Notes: generated by a model not told the origin, from the letters alone. A DNA stretch of 64,000 nt from Burkholderiales bacterium PBB1 (GCA_002255905.1 NKIN01000001.1:310001-374000); one strand, 5' to 3'; shown: positions 1 through 9,917, numbered from the stretch's first letter. Numbers and translations are program-made.

Positions 1-1548
1 CGCGGTGCGGCGCAGATTCAGCTGCGCGACAGCGAGTGGGCGCAGCAGTTCGTGCTGACCACCGAAGAAGGTCGTTTCCGCACCGATCGGCCGGGTGTCT
101 ACCGTTTCGACCGCATCGGCAGCCGAACCCAGGCCACCGCGCTGAGCGGCCAGCTTTTCTACGAAGGTCAGCAGCAGGCGCTGACCGTCGAGACCGGCCA
201 GCGCGCCGAGTTCCTGTTCGATGGCAATGGCCGGGCGCAGTACGCCATCGTCGAGCCCAAGCGCGATGCCTTCGCGGCGTGGAACAACGAGCGCGACCGC
301 ATCGATCGCCAGGCCTCGATCTCGCAGCGCTACGTGTCGCCCGAGATGACCGGTGCCGAAGAGCTCGACCGCTATGGCCGCTGGGAAGAAGACCCCGAGT
401 ACGGGCCGCTGTGGATGCCGAGCGGCGTGGCCCCCGGCTGGGCACCCTACACGACCGGCCGCTGGGCCTGGGTGCAGCCCTGGGGCTGGACCTGGGTCGA
501 TGTCGCCCCCTGGGGTTTCGCACCGTTCCACTATGGCCGCTGGGTACAGCGCGGGCCGTACTGGGCCTGGTCGCCCGGCCGCTACGTGGCGCGGCCCGTC
601 TATTCCCCGGCGCTGGTCGGGTGGGTCGGTGGGCCGCCGGTGTATCGCCCGGGCGTCACCATCGACATCTCGATCGGTGTGGGCGGCCGGCGCAACTGGT
701 ATCCACTCACCCCGCGCGACCGTTACGTGCCGACCTACCGAAGCAACCCGCGCTACGAGCGCGAGTGGAGTCGGCCGCAGCCTCGGGATCGTGACCGTGA
801 TCATGGCCGCGACCGCGACGAGCGACCCCCGGTCTACGCACCGCCGCAGCCGCGCACCGATCGGGGCGGGTTCGATCGAGGGGGCAATCCACCGCCAAGG
901 TTCGAGGGTCGACCCGGCGATGCGAGACCTGACCGCCGCGATCTCGGGCGTCCGGACGACCGCAATGACCGCAACGATCGCAATGACCGGAACGAGCGAG
1001 GCGATCGAGGTGACAGAGGTGATCGAGGCGGTCGGGACGACCCTCGTCGCGATGGTGCCACCGCACCGGCCCAGGCCGCGCCCGTCACAGCGCCGCCGCG
1101 CGAACAGCCTGGCCGCCCGGAGCCCATCGTCAGGCCTTCGACTCCGTTCCCTGCAGCACCTGCGATCGTGAACAACGGTGACGGTGGACAGGAGCGAGGC
1201 CGCCCGTCGCGCGACGATCCACGCCGCCCGGACCGCGACCGCGATGTCCGGCCGACGGCACCTGCGGCCCCGGTGGCACCGGCCGCTCCGGTGGCACCTG
1301 CCGCCCCACCGGTGCTCGCCCCACCCGCGCCTCGCCCCGCGCCGCGGGATGACGACAGGCGCAGCCGCGTGAACGAGGAGGTCCGTCAGCCGATGGACCG
1401 CTCAGGCGACGGGCGGTACGGCGGTGCTGCGCGCAATGACCGCGGCGACCGGCCGGATCGCCCCGATCGGGGCAATCGGGACAACAACCGAGACAACGGC
1501 CGCGACAACAACCGCGGCGATCGCCCCGATCCGCGCAACGGAAATTAG
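1..1548 (+). CDS. DUF6600-type envelope protein with basic/acidic low-complexity tail (5' truncated)
   Basis: The reading frame is open from base 1, so the N-terminus lies outside the window. The first ~105 visible codons resemble the FecR-like beta region found before DUF6600. From about codon 111 (YVSPEMTGAEELDRYGRW) comes the Trp/Gly/Pro-rich DUF6600 module with repeated Y-G-R-W and W-V-x-P-W-G patterns. From about codon 240 the protein becomes low complexity: Asp/Arg/Asn repeats (NDRNDRNDRNERGDRGDRG, near 960-1030) and Ala-Pro-Val repeats (near 1260-1320). Proteins of this type are usually exported; the signal peptide would be outside the window. No enzymatic function is known to me. It ends 51 bp from the convergent chemoreceptor gene. 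Confidence 0.8.
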   Translation, partial: RGAAQIQLRDSEWAQQFVLTTEEGRFRTDRPGVYRFDRIGSRTQATALSGQLFYEGQQQALTVETGQRAEFLFDGNGRAQYAIVEPKRDAFAAWNNERDRIDRQASISQRYVSPEMTGAEELDRYGRWEEDPEYGPLWMPSGVAPGWAPYTTGRWAWVQPWGWTWVDVAPWGFAPFHYGRWVQRGPYWAWSPGRYVARPVYSPALVGWVGGPPVYRPGVTIDISIGVGGRRNWYPLTPRDRYVPTYRSNPRYEREWSRPQPRDRDRDHGRDRDERPPVYAPPQPRTDRGGFDRGGNPPPRFEGRPGDARPDRRDLGRPDDRNDRNDRNDRNERGDRGDRGDRGGRDDPRRDGATAPAQAAPVTAPPREQPGRPEPIVRPSTPFPAAPAIVNNGDGGQERGRPSRDDPRRPDRDRDVRPTAPAAPVAPAAPVAPAAPPVLAPPAPRPAPRDDDRRSRVNEEVRQPMDRSGDGRYGGAARNDRGDRPDRPDRGNRDNNRDNGRDNNRGDRPDPRNGN

Positions 1549-1599
1549 AGTGGTGCGCTGATCTGTTCTGTCCTTTGAGAGGCTCTTTCGGAAGGGAGC

Positions 1600-3045
1600 T
1601 CAGTGGGCTGTGGCCGCCACAGAGAAACGCTGCACCACCGCGGTCAGGTCCGCTGCCTGTCGACGCAGGCTTTCCGCTGCTGCCGCGCTCTCTTCGACCA
1701 GGGCCGCGTTCTGCTGCGTCACCGTGTCCAGATGCGTCACCGCTTCGCCCACTTGCGTAATCCCCAGAGTCTGCTGCCCGGCGGCGCTCGCGATTTCACC
1801 GATCAGCTGATTGACGCGCTGCGCCCCGCTCACGATGTTGGCCATGCTGTCACCAGCGGAGCTCGCCTGCTGCGTGCCCAGACTCACCTTGGCCACGCTA
1901 TCGCTGATCAACGACTTGATTTCCTTGGCTGCCTGCGCAGAACGCTGAGCCAGCGAGCGCACTTCGGTGGCGACCACGGCAAAGCCGCGTCCTTGTTCGC
2001 CCGCGCGTGCCGCTTCCACGGCGGCATTGAGCGCCAGGATGTTGGTCTGGAACGCAATTCCGTCGATGACAGCGTTGATTTCGGCGATGCGCCGCGACGA
2101 CTCGGAAATGCCGACCATCGTGGCGACTACCGTGTCGACGATCGCGCCACCCTGCACGGCCGCTTCGGCCGCCTCGGCTGACAGTCGCGTAGCTTGCATG
2201 GCTGTATCGGCGCTCTGGCGCACAGTGCCGGTAAGTTCTTCCATCGAGGCCGCCGTCTGTTGCAGGTTGCTGGCCTGCGTTTCGGTGCGCTGGCTGAGAT
2301 CGATGTTGCCGGATGCAATCTCCGAACTGGCAACCTGAATGGAGACCGCGGCAGCGTTGACATCCGCCATCGCGACGGCCATCTTGCCGATCGCGCTCTT
2401 GAGCATCACGGCCGTAGGGGCCTGCACCATCACGCCGGAAAGGTCCAGGCACAGCGTGTCCCCGCGGTCCACGCTGCGCACGATGGCCGAGAGTTGAGAC
2501 GACTCGACAGCCGATTGACGCAAACGAAGGGCCAGAAAGAGCTCGATTCCCGACTGCACCACCACGTACAGCGCGTGCATCACCATCTTCAAGAAGTTGG
2601 CCTCTGGCGTGCAGTAGACGCCCAGGCCAAAGGCCTGCATGCGATCGAAGGCGACGTGATGCACCGCGAACAGTGCGGCTCCCATCGCGATCGGGCGCCA
2701 GTCGCGGTAAACCAGCAGCAGCCCCAGCAACACGAACACCCCAAAGTGGAATTCCACCGTGCCACGTCCCAGCTGAATGTGCAGGGCCACGAAGGCCACG
2801 TTGCAGGCGGTCAGCGCCACCCAACCCAGCGTGCGGCCACGGCCCACGAAGTACGCGGCACCACCAGCGGCCAGCAGCAGGGCACTGGCGCCCAGCGCCA
2901 GCCCGAATTGGCCATAGGCGTCGCCGATCGCCAGCGCGGCGGCCGCAGAGGCGAACATGGTGACCAGCATCACCAAGTCCCCGAAGCGAGCGATCTCCTG
3001 CAAGTCGGTATGGCCTTGGTTTGGCACACCAGAGTAAGAAGTCAT
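1600..3045 (-). CDS. Methyl-accepting chemotaxis protein with multi-pass membrane sensor
   Basis: 481 aa from the ATG at 3045, which has an AAGG-type ribosome site; an in-frame extension to 3135 has no signal for a start. Residues ~18-165 are several hydrophobic segments with short loops (a membrane-embedded sensor rather than a periplasmic ligand domain). The cytoplasmic part has the usual Burkholderiales start ([19 protein letters not shown]) and the highly conserved signalling hairpin near residue 350 ([20 protein letters not shown]), which docks CheW and CheA. No CheR-tethering NWETF pentapeptide is seen at the C-terminus. No che genes are adjacent, so it would work with a chemosensory array encoded elsewhere. 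The ligand cannot be read from the sequence. Confidence 0.93.
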   Translation of the reverse strand: MTSYSGVPNQGHTDLQEIARFGDLVMLVTMFASAAAALAIGDAYGQFGLALGASALLLAAGGAAYFVGRGRTLGWVALTACNVAFVALHIQLGRGTVEFHFGVFVLLGLLLVYRDWRPIAMGAALFAVHHVAFDRMQAFGLGVYCTPEANFLKMVMHALYVVVQSGIELFLALRLRQSAVESSQLSAIVRSVDRGDTLCLDLSGVMVQAPTAVMLKSAIGKMAVAMADVNAAAVSIQVASSEIASGNIDLSQRTETQASNLQQTAASMEELTGTVRQSADTAMQATRLSAEAAEAAVQGGAIVDTVVATMVGISESSRRIAEINAVIDGIAFQTNILALNAAVEAARAGEQGRGFAVVATEVRSLAQRSAQAAKEIKSLISDSVAKVSLGTQQASSAGDSMANIVSGAQRVNQLIGEIASAAGQQTLGITQVGEAVTHLDTVTQQNAALVEESAAAAESLRRQAADLTAVVQRFSVAATAH

Positions 3046-3442
3046 GTCGGTGCCTTCATGAGTGAGCGTCGCGAGTTGGTTATCGGCAGAAACTCTCTCG
3101 ACCGTAGAGCCAGGCCGGTGACCCCGCTGCATCAAGGTTCTTCTCGATCACGGGCGCATCGCCGATCGCTGCAATGACGTTCAGAGTGCAGGGACGCATT
3201 CGGTCGCGAGAGGCAACTCTTGGCCGAATCCGGGCGACACCAACGAATGGAGCCGAGCCGTTGCAAGTGCTCGATTGAGGCTGTCGACGCGCCAGGGTGC
3301 AGCCGCTCATGCAGAGAGATGGCACTTCGCGTCGGATCGCATCCAATCGCCGGGTTGCGAAGTGCAGATATCGATCAAGGGCGCTGGCCCTCTCTCTCGG
3401 TGGCCTGGGCATGAACAGTTTCATCATGCCTGTGCCCAGCAC
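3046..3442. other. 397-bp intergenic stretch, no gene recognised
   Basis: The stretch lies between the start of the chemoreceptor gene and the stop of the SLAC1-type gene, both on the minus strand, so it must hold the chemoreceptor promoter. Short open frames exist on both strands but none has a recognisable product or ribosome site. No clear terminator hairpin with a T-run was seen. Confidence 0.5.
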
Positions 3443-4510
3443 TCAGGCGCTGAGCGTTCGAAGCTCTCCTCGACACAGCCCTGCCACCGTTCGGATCAAG
3501 AGCCCCGCGATGACAACCGTTGCGAGCGCCAGTAACGCGATCGCGATGGTTGCCATCAATCCACCTGGTCGCGCCGATGCGATTCGTAGCGCGGCGACGG
3601 CTGTCGCAGCCAGCGGGAAGCTGACGGCCCACCACGACACCCGGAACGGGCAACACGCGGCCAGATAGCGCAGTCGGCCCATCGTGACCGCGAGCATGAA
3701 CAGCGTCAGCGCGAAGAGCGCCTCCGCAAACACATCGACCTGCCCCATGGTCACGACGTAGGTGGAGGTACCGACCGCAAAAGGTGCCAGCAGGATCATC
3801 AGGCTGGGCTGCAGCGCATCGGGCAACGGCTCCTCGAACAGCAGTCGAGAAAAGACCAGCGTGAACAGCGGCGCGGTGAAGAAGAGGCCCACCGCCAGAC
3901 CGAACACCATCACCGCGTGCAACGACTCCAACCCCAGCGCAGGCATCGCCAGCGGCACGTCCAGCATACCGACGACTGGAATGATCCAGACAGGCGTTGC
4001 GTGCGCAGCTTTCTGGCGCTGACTCATCCAGCGATCGACGATGAACCAGGCGAAGGTCGTCATGCCGATGGCACCGATCGCCCACATCGCCCGAGCCACG
4101 ATGAGGCTCAGCGGCGCCAGAACGATGGGGAGCAGCAATAAGCTGATCAGAAAGGTTCCAAAGAGATTGCCAGCGATCGGGTGCGCAAGCTCGTTCTTCG
4201 CAGCCTCAGGCGACATGACGATCTTGGCCGCATAGGCGCAGGTCAAGAGCACGAACGCCACGACTGCGACAGCACTGATGACCTGAGCAACGACGTCAGG
4301 AACACCGAATCGCGCATGAGCCAGGTGCCATGCCACGCTCAACCCCGTCAGGCCCATCACCGAGCCGAAGAGGCCGATGGGTAGGTAGTCGAGACTGCCG
4401 GCACGCGGAGCGGCGACAGCAGCGCCCTCTGCGAACTTGGCCCGCATGGTGGCCAGGTTCTGCTTGAGCCTGGAGGCGCCGTACAGGCGCTTGACATTGA
4501 CGAAAGGCAT
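3443..4510 (-). CDS. SLAC1/TehA (TDT) family anion channel-like membrane protein
   Basis: 355 aa from the ATG at 4510, preceded by a GGGG-rich ribosome site. After a basic N-terminal tail of ~45 residues there are about ten hydrophobic segments. The segment NELAHPIAGNLFGTFLISLL and the later WIIPVVGMLDVP resemble the TehA/SLAC1 fold, a five-fold pseudo-symmetric pore of paired helices. Family members include TehA (tellurite resistance), malic acid transporters and plant SLAC1 anion channels. The substrate is not readable; a small anion or dicarboxylate is the family expectation. It lies 38 bp downstream of the oxidoreductase gene and may share its transcript. Confidence 0.8.
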   Translation of the reverse strand: MPFVNVKRLYGASRLKQNLATMRAKFAEGAAVAAPRAGSLDYLPIGLFGSVMGLTGLSVAWHLAHARFGVPDVVAQVISAVAVVAFVLLTCAYAAKIVMSPEAAKNELAHPIAGNLFGTFLISLLLLPIVLAPLSLIVARAMWAIGAIGMTTFAWFIVDRWMSQRQKAAHATPVWIIPVVGMLDVPLAMPALGLESLHAVMVFGLAVGLFFTAPLFTLVFSRLLFEEPLPDALQPSLMILLAPFAVGTSTYVVTMGQVDVFAEALFALTLFMLAVTMGRLRYLAACCPFRVSWWAVSFPLAATAVAALRIASARPGGLMATIAIALLALATVVIAGLLIRTVAGLCRGELRTLSA

Positions 4511-4548
4511 GGTGATCCCCCTGAGCCCGATAAAAACAGAATGACGAC

Positions 4549-5547
4549 TCAACCCTGACGGCCACAAGCGTCAACGTCCACAACGACCTTTCCCGTTGAG
4601 CTTCCGGAGCTGACTGCAAGGTGCGCAGACGCGGCCTCATCGAGTGTGAAGTGGCGCGGATCGACCCGGGGCCGCACCTTTCCAGCTTCGATCAACGCAC
4701 GCGCGTTTCGGAGGATCTCCCCGTGGTGCGCTTTGCCTTCTCCGGTCAGCATGGGCAAGAGGGTGAAGACGCCGGAATACGTCGCGGCCCGGAACGAGAG
4801 TGGCGCGAGGGCATGGGTGCTCCACCCAAGGCAGCTCACGACATGGCCGAACCGGCGCACGGCCTTGAATGAGGCGTCAATCGTCGCGCCGCCCACCGTG
4901 TCGTAGACGACATCGAAGCCGCGACCTGCGGTGTGCTCGTTGACGTAATCCTCGACGCTCGACTTACGGTAGTCGATGGCGGTTGCGCCCAGCTGCTCGA
5001 TGAATGCCTTGTCGTCGGCCGACCCGGTCGCAAAGACCTCTGCCCCGAGGGCCCGGGCAATTTGCACGGCCATGTGTCCCACACCGCCCGCGCCGCCGTG
5101 GATCAGCACTTTCTGGCCCGCGCCTACCTTGGCGCGGTCGACCAGGCCCTCCCAAGCCGTGATGAAGACCAGCGGGACGGCTGCGGCCTCGCGCATGCTG
5201 AGCTTGGTTGGCTTCAGCGCGATGAGATCCGCATCGACAGCCGCGTACTCCGCCAGCGAGCCCTGCAAGCCGCCGATGCCGGTCGCCAGGCCGTAGACCT
5301 CATCGCCGATGCGAAATGCGGTGACGCCATCACCGAGCGCTTCGATAACCCCGGCGAGATCGAGCCCCAGGACGGCCGGCAGAGGCTGCTGCGCATGTGG
5401 CGCGCGGCCCGCTCGGATCTTGGTGTCGAGCGGGTTGACGCCGCTGGCCTTGATTCGAATCAGAACCTGTCCCGCAGCTGGCTGCGGCCTTGCAATTTGT
5501 GTCACGCGGAACGGCGCATCGGGCTCATTCACAACTGCTGCTTTCAT
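4549..5547 (-). CDS. MDR-family NADPH:quinone oxidoreductase-like protein
   Basis: 332 aa from the ATG at 5547 (MKAAVVNEPDAPFRV), which has GGAG six bases upstream; ATGs at 5559 and 5562 are possible alternatives. The fold is a GroES-like N-terminal domain followed by a Rossmann domain with the NADP loop HGGAGGVGHMAVQIARALGA. The catalytic and structural zinc cysteines of classical alcohol dehydrogenases are absent, which places it with zinc-independent quinone oxidoreductases. The substrate is likely a quinone or reactive enone. It is divergent from a LysR gene with a symmetric site between them, the usual arrangement for a LysR-controlled target. Confidence 0.88.
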   Translation of the reverse strand: MKAAVVNEPDAPFRVTQIARPQPAAGQVLIRIKASGVNPLDTKIRAGRAPHAQQPLPAVLGLDLAGVIEALGDGVTAFRIGDEVYGLATGIGGLQGSLAEYAAVDADLIALKPTKLSMREAAAVPLVFITAWEGLVDRAKVGAGQKVLIHGGAGGVGHMAVQIARALGAEVFATGSADDKAFIEQLGATAIDYRKSSVEDYVNEHTAGRGFDVVYDTVGGATIDASFKAVRRFGHVVSCLGWSTHALAPLSFRAATYSGVFTLLPMLTGEGKAHHGEILRNARALIEAGKVRPRVDPRHFTLDEAASAHLAVSSGSSTGKVVVDVDACGRQG

Positions 5548-5615
5548 CGACGGCTCCATCATGAATCTCCGGTGGTTGGTATGCGAAGATTCTTTGGCGA
5601 ACACGAATGTTTTGA

Positions 5616-5642
5616 AATAGACAAAAGTGACATCTGTCTATT
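5616..5642. promoter_or_regulatory. Candidate LysR operator in divergent promoter
   Basis: A perfect 8-bp inverted repeat, AATAGACA (5616-5623) and TGTCTATT (5635-5642), is separated by 11 bases. It sits between the oxidoreductase start (5547) and the LysR start (5663), in sequence clearly richer in A/T than the surroundings. Dyads of this size in divergent promoters are typical LysR binding sites. Binding itself is inferred. Confidence 0.6.
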
Positions 5643-5662
5643 CACAAATGAATGGGGTGAAC

Positions 5663-6514
5663 ATGGAGTGGAGTGACCTCCGGATCTTTCTGGCGATCGC
5701 GCGCGAGGGCACACTCGGTGCCGCCGCGCGCAAGCTCGGCCAGAGCCAGCCGACGATGGGCCGACGCCTGATCGCCCTGGAGCGAGCGATCGGCCAGACG
5801 CTGTTTCAGCGGACCAAGGATGGGTTCGTGCTGACGGATGAGGGCGCGGCTGTCATGCCGCACGCCGAAGCGATGGAAGACGAGGCGCTTGCGGTTCAGA
5901 GGCGGCTGGCGGGTCGCGATCGAGCCATGGAAGGACAGCTGCGGCTTTCCTCGTCGGACTGGTTCGGCACGCATGTGCTGGCGCCTGTCCTGGCTGAGTT
6001 TGCGACGCTGCAACCCCGCGTCACGATCGAGCTCGTCACCAGCCAGGTTCTCATGAGCCTGCCGAGACGGGACGCTGATCTGGTGTTTCGCATCCGGCCC
6101 TTCGATGAGCCGGAGGTCGTGTCACGCCGCCTGATGCATGTCGCCTATGGCCTCTATCTCAAGCAAGGCCTGGAGGTTCCTCGATTGGGCGATGGCACCG
6201 GAATGCCGCTCGTCACCATGGATACCGCCTTTGCAGATATGCCCGATGCCGTCTGGCTGAAGAAGGTGCTGCCCAACGCTCACGTCGTGGCACGAAGCAA
6301 CAACCGCGATGTGCAGGCCAGCCTCTGCATGAGAGGTGTCGGTATTGCTGTGCTGCCCAGACTGATCGGTGATGCCTTGAGCGGTGTGACCCGTGTCGAA
6401 CTGGGTGAAGATCCGCCGGGGCGCGATACGTGGATTGGCTACCACCGCGATTTGAGGCGTCTTGCCAGATTACGAGCGCTGCTGGATCTCGTGTTCGCTC
6501 GATTGGCGAATTGA
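5663..6514 (+). CDS. LysR-family transcriptional regulator
   Basis: 283 aa from ATG 5663 (MEWSDLRIFLAIAREGTLGA), which has GGGGTG just upstream. An ATG at 5648 would add five residues. The N-terminal winged helix-turn-helix covers ~residues 3-60 (AARKLGQSQPTMGRRLIALE), followed by the periplasmic-binding-like effector domain. The close fit of the start to other LysR proteins and the divergent neighbour suggest it controls the quinone oxidoreductase gene. The effector is unknown. Confidence 0.92.
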   Translation: MEWSDLRIFLAIAREGTLGAAARKLGQSQPTMGRRLIALERAIGQTLFQRTKDGFVLTDEGAAVMPHAEAMEDEALAVQRRLAGRDRAMEGQLRLSSSDWFGTHVLAPVLAEFATLQPRVTIELVTSQVLMSLPRRDADLVFRIRPFDEPEVVSRRLMHVAYGLYLKQGLEVPRLGDGTGMPLVTMDTAFADMPDAVWLKKVLPNAHVVARSNNRDVQASLCMRGVGIAVLPRLIGDALSGVTRVELGEDPPGRDTWIGYHRDLRRLARLRALLDLVFARLAN

Positions 6515-6588
6515 CGGTGCGCAAGGTCGTGCGTGCACGGACGGGTGCAGGGACTTCGAGTCCACCACACCCGTGTGGCCGTCGCTCC

Positions 6589-7284
6589 TCAGACCGGCGC
6601 GCTGTCGATCTGCTGGTAGGCGTCGCGCAGCCACATCTTCAGGCGCTGGCGGTCCATCATGCCCAGGCCGGTGCGTGATTTGTCGGCATCGTGCTGCGCC
6701 GCCCAGAAGCTGCTGCTCGACGCGTCGATCTTCTGGATGATGCTGTCGCTCAGGTGCTTGATCGACACCACATGGGCACCGAAGCCGAGGGCCCGGTCCT
6801 GCTCGCCCGACTGCTCCAGCATGCCGAAGTCGTCGCCGCGCATCTGGTTGCGCACCAGCACGTAGTTCAGCCGCGCTCCGAAGCGGTCGAGCAGCTTCTT
6901 CAGCAGGTCGACCGAGTCGCGGCCCGAATCCATCACATGCCAGTAGGTGATCGTGAAGCCCGATTCGGCCGCCATGTCGAGCACGCCCGATTCGTCCATC
7001 CATTTCACCAGCGGGTCGTGCGTCTGCGCGGCCAGGTCGACCAGGATGCGGCGCTCGGGTTGCTCGATGGCCGCCTCGATGATCGAGTCGAGCGCCTCGT
7101 AGCGGTCGATCAGCACCGGCGACGCGAAGCCTGCGTAGAAGCGCAACAGCGCGCCGTGCGAGCGGTCGGTGTCGAAGCCGAGGAAGGGCAGTTCCTTGTC
7201 GATCAGGTACTGCGCCACCAGGCGCGATACCAGCGACTTGCCGACGCCGCCTTTTTCGCCGCCGATGAAATGAATGTGGGCCAT
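6589..7284 (-). CDS. ParA/MinD-like P-loop ATPase of unknown role
   Basis: 231 aa from ATG 7284 (MAHIHFIGGEKGGVGKS). The deviant Walker A motif GGEKGGVGKS is at residues 8-17, and the VDLAAQTHDP region near residue 85 takes the place of the usual Walker B. It lacks a partner ParB or a recognisable plasmid partition context, so a chromosome-segregation role should not be assumed. Similar single-domain ATPases are annotated as CobQ/ParA or mobilisation-type proteins. It lies 77 bp beyond pckG, with a strong terminator between them, so it is probably transcribed separately. Confidence 0.75.
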   Translation of the reverse strand: MAHIHFIGGEKGGVGKSLVSRLVAQYLIDKELPFLGFDTDRSHGALLRFYAGFASPVLIDRYEALDSIIEAAIEQPERRILVDLAAQTHDPLVKWMDESGVLDMAAESGFTITYWHVMDSGRDSVDLLKKLLDRFGARLNYVLVRNQMRGDDFGMLEQSGEQDRALGFGAHVVSIKHLSDSIIQKIDASSSSFWAAQHDADKSRTGLGMMDRQRLKMWLRDAYQQIDSAPV

Positions 7285-7309
7285 GCCAGGTCCTTGAAGA
7301 GGGAAAGAC

Positions 7310-7340
7310 AAAAAAATGGGCTGCGACACCGTCGCAGCCC
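7310..7340 (-). terminator. Rho-independent terminator of pckG
   Basis: Perfect 10-bp arms at 7318-7327 and 7331-7340 with a 3-nt loop; on the minus strand the stem is followed by a run of Ts (7316-7310). It stands 22 bp past the pckG stop, between pckG and the ATPase gene. Confidence 0.9.
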
Positions 7341-7361
7341 CGTCGAACGATCCGGCAGTGG

Positions 7362-9242
7362 TCAGACCGCCAGGCGTTCTTCGATGCGAGCCATCGTTGC
7401 CGGCAGTTCCTTCGGCAGATGGTATTCGAGCTGCTTGAACAGCTCTGCATGCAAGACCAGTTCCTGCTTCCAGGCGGCCTTGTCGATGTGGGTGACGCTT
7501 GCGAACTGTTCGCGGGTGAAATCCAGGCCGTCCCAGCGCAGATCGTCGTAGCGCGGGCTGACGCCGAACACGTTGTCCTCGCCGCCCGCTTTGCCATCGA
7601 CGCGGCCCAGCATCCATTCGAGTGCGCGCATGTTGTCGCCGTAGCCCGGCCAGACGAACTTGCCGTCGGCGCCCTTGCGGAACCAGTTGACGCAGAAGAT
7701 CTGCGGCAGCGTCGCGCCGCTGGCCGCGAGCTTGCTACCGATGTCGAGCCAATGCTGGAAGTGGTCGGCCATGTTGTAGCCGGCGAACGGCAGCATCGCG
7801 AACGGGTCGCGCCGCACAACACCTTGCTGGCCTGCCGCCGCGGCAGTGGTTTCGCTGCCCATGGTCGCCGCCATGTAGACGCCCTCGACCCAGGTGCGGG
7901 CCTGGGTCACCAGCGGCACGGTCGTCGAGCGGCGGCCACCGAAGATGAAAGCGTCGATCGGCACGCCAGCCGCGTTGTCCCATTCGGGGTCGAGCACCGG
8001 GTTGTTGCCTGCGGCCACGGTGAAGCGCGCGTTCGGGTGCGCGGCGGGTCGGGGTTTGCCATCCACGCCGTTTGCCTGGGCGATGGCAGGCGTCCAGTCG
8101 CGGCCTTGCCAGTCGATCAGGTGCGCGGGTGGGGTGTCGGTCATGCCTTCCCACCAGACATCGCCGTCATCGGTCAGCGCGACGTTGGTGAACACCACAT
8201 CGGACTTCAATGAGGCCATGCAGTTGGGGTTGGTCTTGTGGTTGGTGCCCGGGGCCACGCCGAAGTAGCCGGCCTCGGGGTTGATCGCGTACAGGCGACC
8301 ATCGGTTCCCGGCTTGATCCAGGCGATGTCATCACCGATGGTGGTGACCTTCCAGCCCGGGTAGCCCGCCGGCGGCACCATCATCGAGAAGTTGGTTTTG
8401 CCACAGGCACTCGGGAAGGCCGCCGCCACGTGGTACTTCTTGCCGGCCGGGTTGGTCACCCCCAGGATCAGCATGTGCTCGGCCAGCCAGCCCTGGTCGC
8501 GGCCCATCGTGGAGGCGATGCGCAGCGCGAAGCACTTCTTGCCCAGCAGCGCGTTGCCGCCGTAGCCGGAGCCGTAGCTCCAGATCTCGCGGGTCTCGGG
8601 GTAGTGCACGATGTACTTCGTCTTGTTGCACGGCCAGGGCACGTCTTTCTGGCCGACTTGCAATGGCGCACCGACGGTGTGCACGCAGGGCACGAAGTCG
8701 CCATCGGTGCCCAGCAGGTCGATCACGGCACGTCCCATGCGTGTCATCGTGCGCATGCTCACGGCCACATAAGCGCTGTCGGTCAGCTCGACGCCGATGT
8801 GGCTGATGTGCGATCCCAGCGGGCCCATCGAGAATGGCACCACATACAGCGAGCGGCCCTTCATGGCCCCGCGGAACAGCGCGTTGTCACCGGTCTGCAG
8901 CAGCGCGCGCATCTCGGCAGGCGCCATCCAGTTGTTGGTCGGGCCGGCGTCTTCCTTGCGTGGGCTGCAGATGTAGGTGCGGTCCTCGACGCGGGCCACA
9001 TCGCTCGGATCGCTGGTGGCCAGGAAGCTGCGCGGGCGCAGTTCAGGGTTGAGCTTTTTCATCGTGCCGGCGGTCACCAGCTGGTTGCAGAGCCGGTCGT
9101 ATTCGGCCTGCGAGCCATCACACCAATAGACGCTCGCGGCGTCGGTCAGTGCAGCAATCTGGTCGACCCAGGCCTTCAGGCGCTGGTGCTTCAAGTCGGC
9201 AGGCACGTTGTGGTGCGGCCGGTTCGTGGTGGTGCTGTTGAT
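7362..9242 (-). CDS. pckG: Phosphoenolpyruvate carboxykinase (GTP)
   Basis: Converts oxaloacetate and GTP to PEP, CO2 and GDP in gluconeogenesis. The GTP-type kinase loop FPSACGKTN is near residue 280, and the downstream Arg/metal-binding regions ([24 protein letters not shown]) are intact. The start is unusual. A perfect AGGAGG (9252-9247) lies four bases before an ATC codon at 9242, and a start there gives the short N-terminal lead expected before NVPADLKHQ. The nearest conventional choices are an ATG at 9299 (19 extra residues, no ribosome site) or a GTG at 9206 (no ribosome site). I place the start at the ATC with reservation; the protein is about 626 aa. Pyruvate carboxylase at 28922-32434 supplies the same oxaloacetate node. 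Confidence 0.95.
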   Translation of the reverse strand: MNSTTTNRPHHNVPADLKHQRLKAWVDQIAALTDAASVYWCDGSQAEYDRLCNQLVTAGTMKKLNPELRPRSFLATSDPSDVARVEDRTYICSPRKEDAGPTNNWMAPAEMRALLQTGDNALFRGAMKGRSLYVVPFSMGPLGSHISHIGVELTDSAYVAVSMRTMTRMGRAVIDLLGTDGDFVPCVHTVGAPLQVGQKDVPWPCNKTKYIVHYPETREIWSYGSGYGGNALLGKKCFALRIASTMGRDQGWLAEHMLILGVTNPAGKKYHVAAAFPSACGKTNFSMMVPPAGYPGWKVTTIGDDIAWIKPGTDGRLYAINPEAGYFGVAPGTNHKTNPNCMASLKSDVVFTNVALTDDGDVWWEGMTDTPPAHLIDWQGRDWTPAIAQANGVDGKPRPAAHPNARFTVAAGNNPVLDPEWDNAAGVPIDAFIFGGRRSTTVPLVTQARTWVEGVYMAATMGSETTAAAAGQQGVVRRDPFAMLPFAGYNMADHFQHWLDIGSKLAASGATLPQIFCVNWFRKGADGKFVWPGYGDNMRALEWMLGRVDGKAGGEDNVFGVSPRYDDLRWDGLDFTREQFASVTHIDKAAWKQELVLHAELFKQLEYHLPKELPATMARIEERLAV

Positions 9243-9438
9243 AAGACCTCCTGAGGGCGAAAAATGCGCGTTTGATCTGGCCCCATCGGGCCTGGCCATC
9301 CGCGCAGGGCTGCCATTGTGAATCTGAACGCATCCGGCCTGTCACCCACCTGTCCAGAGGGGTCTCTGCCCGCACGGATGTCCAGGGCCTCGAAGCGCCG
9401 AGTGTGCCCAGGCAGGTCGAGGCGGGGCTTGCGCCAGG

Positions 9439-9915
9439 TCAACGCCCGCGCCGGAATGCCCACTTTGCCCGGCGACGCAGGCGGATGGCGGCTTGCCACA
9501 CCGCCGACGAGCGCACGCGGGCCATCCAGTGCGTTTTCCATGCGACCCAGCGGTCGTGGCCGCGGGCGAACCAGCCGATCGTCATCAGCGCGGGTTGCAG
9601 CAGCGCATACAGCCGGGCGACGACGGCGGTGCCGACGAGCTTGGCCGCCACGATCAGCAACAGCCCCGCCACTGCGTGGCCGTGGGTGATCAACGCCAGC
9701 GCGGCCAGCTTGAGCGGCAGCAGCATCAGCGCAGGCACCGCGAACACCGCCAGTGCTGCGTGCGGCGGTAACGTCTGCAACTGCTGTTCGACCCACGCCA
9801 ACGGGGGCCAGCGGGTGAGGCGCACCAGTGCGGCCTGCAACGGCTCCCAACCCCATTCCTCGAACAACAGGACCAGGGCGACGAGCACCCCGAACACCTG
9901 GCGCAGCCAACGCAT
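9439..9915 (-). CDS. Small uncharacterised membrane protein
   Basis: 158 aa from ATG 9915; a TTG at 9921 overlapping the upstream stop is an alternative. About three hydrophobic segments are followed by a strongly basic C-terminal tail (RLRRRAKWAFRRGR). The start lies directly at the stop of phoD, so the two are probably translated from one message. I do not recognise the family. The arginine-rich tail suggests a cytoplasmic C-terminus contacting membrane lipid or nucleic acid, but that is only a guess. Confidence 0.65.
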   Translation of the reverse strand: MRWLRQVFGVLVALVLLFEEWGWEPLQAALVRLTRWPPLAWVEQQLQTLPPHAALAVFAVPALMLLPLKLAALALITHGHAVAGLLLIVAAKLVGTAVVARLYALLQPALMTIGWFARGHDRWVAWKTHWMARVRSSAVWQAAIRLRRRAKWAFRRGR

Positions 9916-9917
9916 CC

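Noticed and set aside
951-1035. Tandem repeat array at the DNA level
   Set aside because: The repeats are codon-level reflections of the Asp-Arg-Asn low-complexity tail of the DUF6600 protein, not an independent element.
3080-3442. 120-codon frame on the minus strand between chemoreceptor and SLAC1-type gene
   Set aside because: No ribosome site and an Arg/Cys/Pro-rich composition typical of shadow frames in GC-rich DNA.
6589-7284. Chromosome partition locus (parA)
   Set aside because: Only the ATPase is present; no ParB-like gene or parS-like palindrome was seen nearby.
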